Below the pieces are notes generated by a model that was not told where the DNA came from, did not search any database, and was given only the letters and a program-made list of their open reading frames with translations. A program made the translations under genes and the position numbers. From a bacterium (GTDB taxonomy: Bacteria > Vulcanimicrobiota > Xenobia > RGZZ01), in NCBI GenBank assembly GCA_021782195.1, contig JAJXVI010000001.1, forward strand, positions 1 to 18,540: DNA of 18,540 bases, in the 5' to 3' direction. Shown here in pieces: positions 15,361 to 18,540 of the stretch (within the stretch, counting starts at the first letter, position 1; each line of letters begins with the position of its first letter).

Positions 15361-16430
15361 TGCGCGTGTCGCTGCGGGCGACGCTTCTGCTCGTGTTCAT
15401 GGCCGCCACCTGTGCCGCCGCAGGCAGCGCATTCGATGCGTGGACCCTCCGGCATCGCTATCTGCTGCCCCGCAACATGCCTGTCCCACTGTTTCACTAC
15501 ATTGGCGACCCCAGCCACGCGGCGACCCCGAAAGAGCGGGAAGCGGCGGCTTTGCTTGTGACTTTCCTGGGGAACGGTGACAGGGCTGCGGCCAGGGCTG
15601 CAGCGAGACTTTGCGATACGATTTCTGAGCACCGGGTGGGGATGGGATGGGCCAGCGTGGCGTGGCTGTGCCACTACTTTGCACTGCCTGCCCAACAGCG
15701 CGTCCGCTACCTGGCAGGTAGCTTTGAGGGATCGTGCCTGGTTGCCTGGTTCGAACACTGTGGCCTTCGCACCCTGCGCCGTGCCCTCATCCTGTTCTAT
15801 CATTTGAAGCGTTTTCCGATCTCTACCACGTATGACCCGGACGAGGGGTTCACGGAATGCGCGCATCTCATCGACCTGTGCACGGCCCGTCCAAGGTGGG
15901 AGCACACCCGGAGGCTGCTTGGCACCCTGGACCTTCGAGCGGGACAGACAGTTGCCGACGTCGGGTGTGGGTCTGGCTTCGATACGTATCGTCTCTCACG
16001 GATGGTCGGCCCGACTGGCCGCGTGTATGCGGTAGAGACCAATGTTCGTCATCTTGCGTTTGTATCGTTCATCAGTCGCTGGGCGCACCTTTCAAATATC
16101 GAACTGATCAGCAGCACCTACAGCGATGTCGGCCTGCCCGCCGGTTGCCTGGACTGCGCGCTCATGTGCTCCCTCTACCACAACGTCTACGGTGCGAACA
16201 GCGCCGCCACACGCGACTTTTTCATGGGCTCTCTCTGGCGAGCACTCAAACCGGGGGGGACTCTGGCAATTGCGGACAATGTCGTCGGGATGCGGGTTCA
16301 ATCGCTGACCGGACAGTGCATTGCACCGTGGGTCATCATTGCAAACGTCAAAAGCTATGGTTACAGGTTTGTGCGATTTGCTCAACCTTGCGCGCTTCGC
16401 TACGTGCTTGTCTTCAGGAAGCCGAGATGA
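15360..16430 (+). CDS. Membrane-anchored class I SAM-dependent methyltransferase
   Basis: A 356-residue paralogue of the preceding protein. ATG 15360 overlaps the previous stop by one base (TGATG) and has AAGGGGG at good spacing. Residues about 6-24 (RATLLLVFMAATCAAAGSA) are a signal anchor or signal peptide. The region about 40-180 has the same PVPLFHYIGDP and helical pattern as the paralogue. Residues about 185-350 are a methyltransferase with intact motif I VADVGCGSGFDTY (198-210), the acidic ribose-binding residue E226 (VYAVET), CLDCALMCSLYHNV (motif IV area) and LKPGGTLAIADNVVG (motif V/VI area). It resembles UbiE/Methyltransf_11 proteins, which methylate small molecules or lipids. The target is unknown. 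If the anchor is N-in with the domain outside, SAM would not be available, so topology matters. Confidence 0.85.
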   Translation: MRVSLRATLLLVFMAATCAAAGSAFDAWTLRHRYLLPRNMPVPLFHYIGDPSHAATPKEREAAALLVTFLGNGDRAAARAAARLCDTISEHRVGMGWASVAWLCHYFALPAQQRVRYLAGSFEGSCLVAWFEHCGLRTLRRALILFYHLKRFPISTTYDPDEGFTECAHLIDLCTARPRWEHTRRLLGTLDLRAGQTVADVGCGSGFDTYRLSRMVGPTGRVYAVETNVRHLAFVSFISRWAHLSNIELISSTYSDVGLPAGCLDCALMCSLYHNVYGANSAATRDFFMGSLWRALKPGGTLAIADNVVGMRVQSLTGQCIAPWVIIANVKSYGYRFVRFAQPCALRYVLVFRKPR

Positions 16431-17311
16431 GCGAATTTCCGACGAAGGACCCGGCGTTGAGCGCACGACCATCGGAGTCATCAGGGAAGGCCTCGACTTC
16501 GCGACAGCAGTTGCCAGGTCGTTTTCTTGTCTACGTGTTCCTCGTATTCTGTGTCGGCGACTTTGCACTGGCTGCCTGGCTGACCCACGTCGCCGGCAGC
16601 ACGGTGTTTGCCGTGTCCTCATCTTCGGGCCTGCCTCGCGTGCAACTTTCCACGACGGGGACTTCTCTGCCGGGCCCGTCCTCGCAGTTCTCGCCGGCCC
16701 CCGTCGTTCCGGGTGGCGCCCCGAACGTTCCGCCGAGCGGCTTTCCGGGTGGCGCCCCGAACGTTCCGCCGAGCGGCTTTCCGGGTGGCGCCCCGAACGT
16801 TCCGCCGAGCGGTGCAGCGAACTTCCCGCCGAACGCCACGCGCGTGATATCGGCGGGCTGGATGGCCACGGCGCGCTTTGTGGCTTCACTCGAGATGCTC
16901 GAAGAGAGCCCTGGTCTGGCGCTTGACGACCGGGCGCGCTTCTATCTTCGCGGACAGTTGAGATCTTTTTCGTTTGGAGACTACGGGACGCCCGCCTTCA
17001 GCGCGCAAATGCTTCCCCGCCTGTATCGCGTGCTGGGGCCGTCACAGCGACGCTTTCTCGATACTGCCGACCGGGTCGGACTGGTTGAGTTTACGGCGAT
17101 GCAGTTGCTTTCCTTGAGTCGAGGCAACGAACATCTTGTCAATGCCATTTTAACCATTGTCAGCAGTCCCCGAATCATTCCCGGCTGCACGACCACGCAA
17201 CCGCCTCCCTGGCGCCGGACCAGCTCGTCGGCACAATCGCAGGACCCGACCGCGACCCAGGCTGACCTCCCCGGTGCACCCCCTGCTTCTCGAAAGGATT
17301 CATCCCCGTGA
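16427..17311 (+). CDS. Single-pass membrane protein with proline/glycine-rich tandem repeats, function unknown
   Basis: A 294-residue protein of no family known to me. ATG 16427 overlaps the previous stop by 4 bp (ATGA) with AGGAA 8 nt upstream. Order: a hydrophilic 30-residue start, one transmembrane helix (FLVYVFLVFCVGDFALAAWL, about 33-52), a Ser/Pro-rich linker with three PGGAPNVPPSGF repeats (95-129), an alpha-helical globular part (about 140-250, WMATARFVASLEMLEESPGL, ARFYLRGQLRSFSFGDYG), and a low-complexity Pro/Ser tail. The positive flank suggests the globular part is extracytoplasmic. The Pro/Gly repeat would act as a flexible spacer lifting the helical domain from the membrane. Its place between a methyltransferase and an EF-hand protein suggests a shared membrane assembly, which is inference. 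Confidence 0.82.
   Translation: MSEFPTKDPALSARPSESSGKASTSRQQLPGRFLVYVFLVFCVGDFALAAWLTHVAGSTVFAVSSSSGLPRVQLSTTGTSLPGPSSQFSPAPVVPGGAPNVPPSGFPGGAPNVPPSGFPGGAPNVPPSGAANFPPNATRVISAGWMATARFVASLEMLEESPGLALDDRARFYLRGQLRSFSFGDYGTPAFSAQMLPRLYRVLGPSQRRFLDTADRVGLVEFTAMQLLSLSRGNEHLVNAILTIVSSPRIIPGCTTTQPPPWRRTSSSAQSQDPTATQADLPGAPPASRKDSSP
16709..16812. repeat. 36-bp coding tandem repeat, about 2.9 copies
   Basis: Units 16709-16744, 16745-16780 and 16781-16812 (truncated) are identical where they overlap and encode PGGAPNVPPSGF in the linker of the membrane protein. Perfect identity implies recent duplication or active homogenisation; the 12-codon period preserves the frame. Confidence 0.93.
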
Positions 17312-17616
17312 AGTTGCTTTATCGTCTTGCCGTGGTTCTGCTCGTGGCAATTGTTGCCGTGTGGGTGTGGCACGGCTCTCGCTCTCAGAGGTCCCTCACT
17401 TCGACGCAGGTCTACCTTCAATTGATGTCGACGATCGACACCAACGGCGACCACCGCATTTCTCGTCGCGAGTGGTCGCAGTACAGCCACGATCCCGCTC
17501 CCTTCATCAAGTATGACACGAACGACGATGGGTATCTTGACGTCAAAGAGTTTGCGCGGATGTTTCGAGGTACTTCGCCATCGCTGCCGGTGGCAGTTCC
17601 CAGGGTGGGGATGTGA
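17308..17616 (+). CDS. Membrane-anchored EF-hand calcium-binding protein
   Basis: A 102-residue protein beginning at GTG 17308, which overlaps the previous stop by 4 bp (GTGA), with AAAGGA about 9 nt upstream. Residues 4-21 (LYRLAVVLLVAIVAVWVW) are a signal anchor. Two EF-hand loops follow: D44-T-N-G-D-H-R-I-S-R-R-E55 and D70-T-N-D-D-G-Y-L-D-V-K-E81. The second has canonical ligands at positions 1, 3, 5, 9 and 12 and glycine at 6; the first has a histidine at 6 and a serine at 9 and may bind weakly. Paired EF-hands on a short anchored protein suggest calcium sensing or buffering at the membrane surface. The neighbour downstream is a sulfatase-superfamily protein, a group that uses Ca2+, so a functional link is plausible but inferred. 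Confidence 0.9.
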   Translation: MKLLYRLAVVLLVAIVAVWVWHGSRSQRSLTSTQVYLQLMSTIDTNGDHRISRREWSQYSHDPAPFIKYDTNDDGYLDVKEFARMFRGTSPSLPVAVPRVGM

Positions 17617-18540
17617 ACGTGAGAAAGTGGGAATACTGGCTCGCGCCCGTCCTGCTGGTGATGCTGGTCTGTGCCGGCACGTATGGCTTGATGCACAGGA
17701 CTGCGGCGCAGTGGCGACCGCGTCTCGTCATCCTCATGGTCATCGACACCCTGCGGGCAGATCACCTGGGATGTTACGGATACTCCCGCGACACGTCCCC
17801 GAATATTGATCGGGTCGCGCGTGAGGGGACGCTCTTCGAGAACGTTTTCAGCCAGAGCAACACCTCGTTGTTTTCAAGTCTGTCGCTTATGACCGGGCGC
17901 TATCCGGAGCGGTTTGGTGCGCTTGACTACAGCACGTTTCACCTGCCGGACAGCGCCGAGACCATTGCGTCGGTGCTTCGCTCGTACGGGTTTCGCACCG
18001 GAGGTTTCGTGGCCGGCGGACACTGGAAGCACGTGTTCGGCCTCGGCAGGGGATTCGACGTCTACCAGGATTCGCACGACTTCGGTTCATTCCACGACAC
18101 TTTTCCGCTTGCCATGCAGTGGCTGGAGAACCTTCCCCGGCAGGCGCCCGCGTTCATGTTGCTGCACGGGTACGACCTCCACTCTCCCTACAAGAAGCCG
18201 CTCTTTTTCAGTCACCTTTATGACCGTGGCTATCGTGGCATTGCCAACGAGATTGTTCGCGTTCCCGACGGGGTCGACGACATCTATGGTGGTGACTACT
18301 TTATTGAACGGCCGGTACTCACGCGCCGAAACGGGACGCGCTGGTCGCACGGGCAACTGGTGATCTCGGCCTCCTACTACGACATACTGGCCCGCATGAA
18401 GCGCGACAATGCCCCGCACATTGCGCTTACGCCCGCAGACGTTCGGCACATTTCCGCGCTCTACGACGGTTGTATCCGCTATGCTGACGTCTACGTCGGA
18501 CTGTTGCTTGCGCGACTCCATAAACTTGGCCTCGACCGCC
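17613..18540 (+). CDS. Membrane-anchored sulfatase-superfamily protein, C-terminus beyond window
   Basis: From GTG 17613 (4-bp overlap GTGA with the EF-hand gene; GTG 17619 is an alternative) the frame is open to the window end, giving 309 residues. Residues 8-26 (YWLAPVLLVMLVCAGTYGL) form an anchor. The sulfatase/alkaline phosphatase superfamily core then appears: LVILMVIDTLRADHLGCYGY (38-57, metal-binding D45), TSPNIDRVAREGTLFENVF (61-79), a LMTGRYPERFG segment (92-102), and LLHGYDLHSPY (183-193) with H190. At the position of the formylglycine motif C/S-x-P-x-R the sequence reads S85-L-F-S-S, so proline and arginine are absent. A standard formylglycine sulfatase is unlikely; it may use Ser or Thr directly, as phosphotransferases of the superfamily do, or be inactive. 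The missing C-terminus prevents checking the remaining metal ligands. Confidence 0.88.
   Translation, partial: MNVRKWEYWLAPVLLVMLVCAGTYGLMHRTAAQWRPRLVILMVIDTLRADHLGCYGYSRDTSPNIDRVAREGTLFENVFSQSNTSLFSSLSLMTGRYPERFGALDYSTFHLPDSAETIASVLRSYGFRTGGFVAGGHWKHVFGLGRGFDVYQDSHDFGSFHDTFPLAMQWLENLPRQAPAFMLLHGYDLHSPYKKPLFFSHLYDRGYRGIANEIVRVPDGVDDIYGGDYFIERPVLTRRNGTRWSHGQLVISASYYDILARMKRDNAPHIALTPADVRHISALYDGCIRYADVYVGLLLARLHKLGLDR

Overview
The window is high-GC bacterial DNA with dense, mostly overlapping genes, Shine-Dalgarno-type starts, a tripartite MacAB-like exporter (so probably a two-membrane cell), and a sulfatase/EF-hand cluster. This suits an environmental Gram-negative bacterium, perhaps Planctomycetota-like or a deltaproteobacterium-like lineage. 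The taxon is inference only: no rRNA or tRNA gene is visible.

Left part (1-5647, minus strand): a MacA-like adaptor, a MacB/LolD-type ATPase and an FtsX/MacB-type permease (cut by the window edge) overlap by 4 bp at each junction. Upstream of them lie a small YccF-family membrane protein and a 583-residue membrane-anchored protein that looks like an amidotransferase-fold domain joined to a divergent NodB/deacetylase-like domain.

Middle (5667-8711): a fold-type I PLP aminotransferase (minus) is divergent from a MocR-type regulator (plus). The shared 339-bp intergenic region carries repeated GACAAT half-sites, a perfect GGACAA-T-TTGTCC palindrome over the regulator's -35, and a TATAAT box so close to the GTG start that the mRNA may be leaderless.

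Right-middle (8708-13915): an Eco57I-like adenine-specific DNA methyltransferase overlaps the regulator gene by 4 bp. It is followed by an ABC-2 exporter (ATPase and permease) whose two genes are separated by a 5-copy 24-bp tandem array. A convergent PaaI-like thioesterase follows.

Right end (about 14046-18540, plus strand): a tightly coupled operon begins with a possible leader peptide containing a (TCCCTG)5 hexamer array. It then encodes two paralogous membrane-anchored methyltransferase-like proteins (the first with a degraded SAM motif), a proline-rich single-pass protein with a 36-bp coding repeat, a membrane-anchored EF-hand protein, and a sulfatase-superfamily protein without the usual C/S-x-P-x-R nucleophile motif. 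Every junction is a 1-4 bp overlap, and the combination matches no system I know. It is the best candidate for an undescribed one.

A second theme is short tandem repeats: seven or more arrays with unit lengths of 6, 9, 10, 15, 21, 24 and 36 bp. All but the 10-bp array are multiples of three, and all but the 10-bp and 24-bp arrays lie inside coding or possibly coding sequence.
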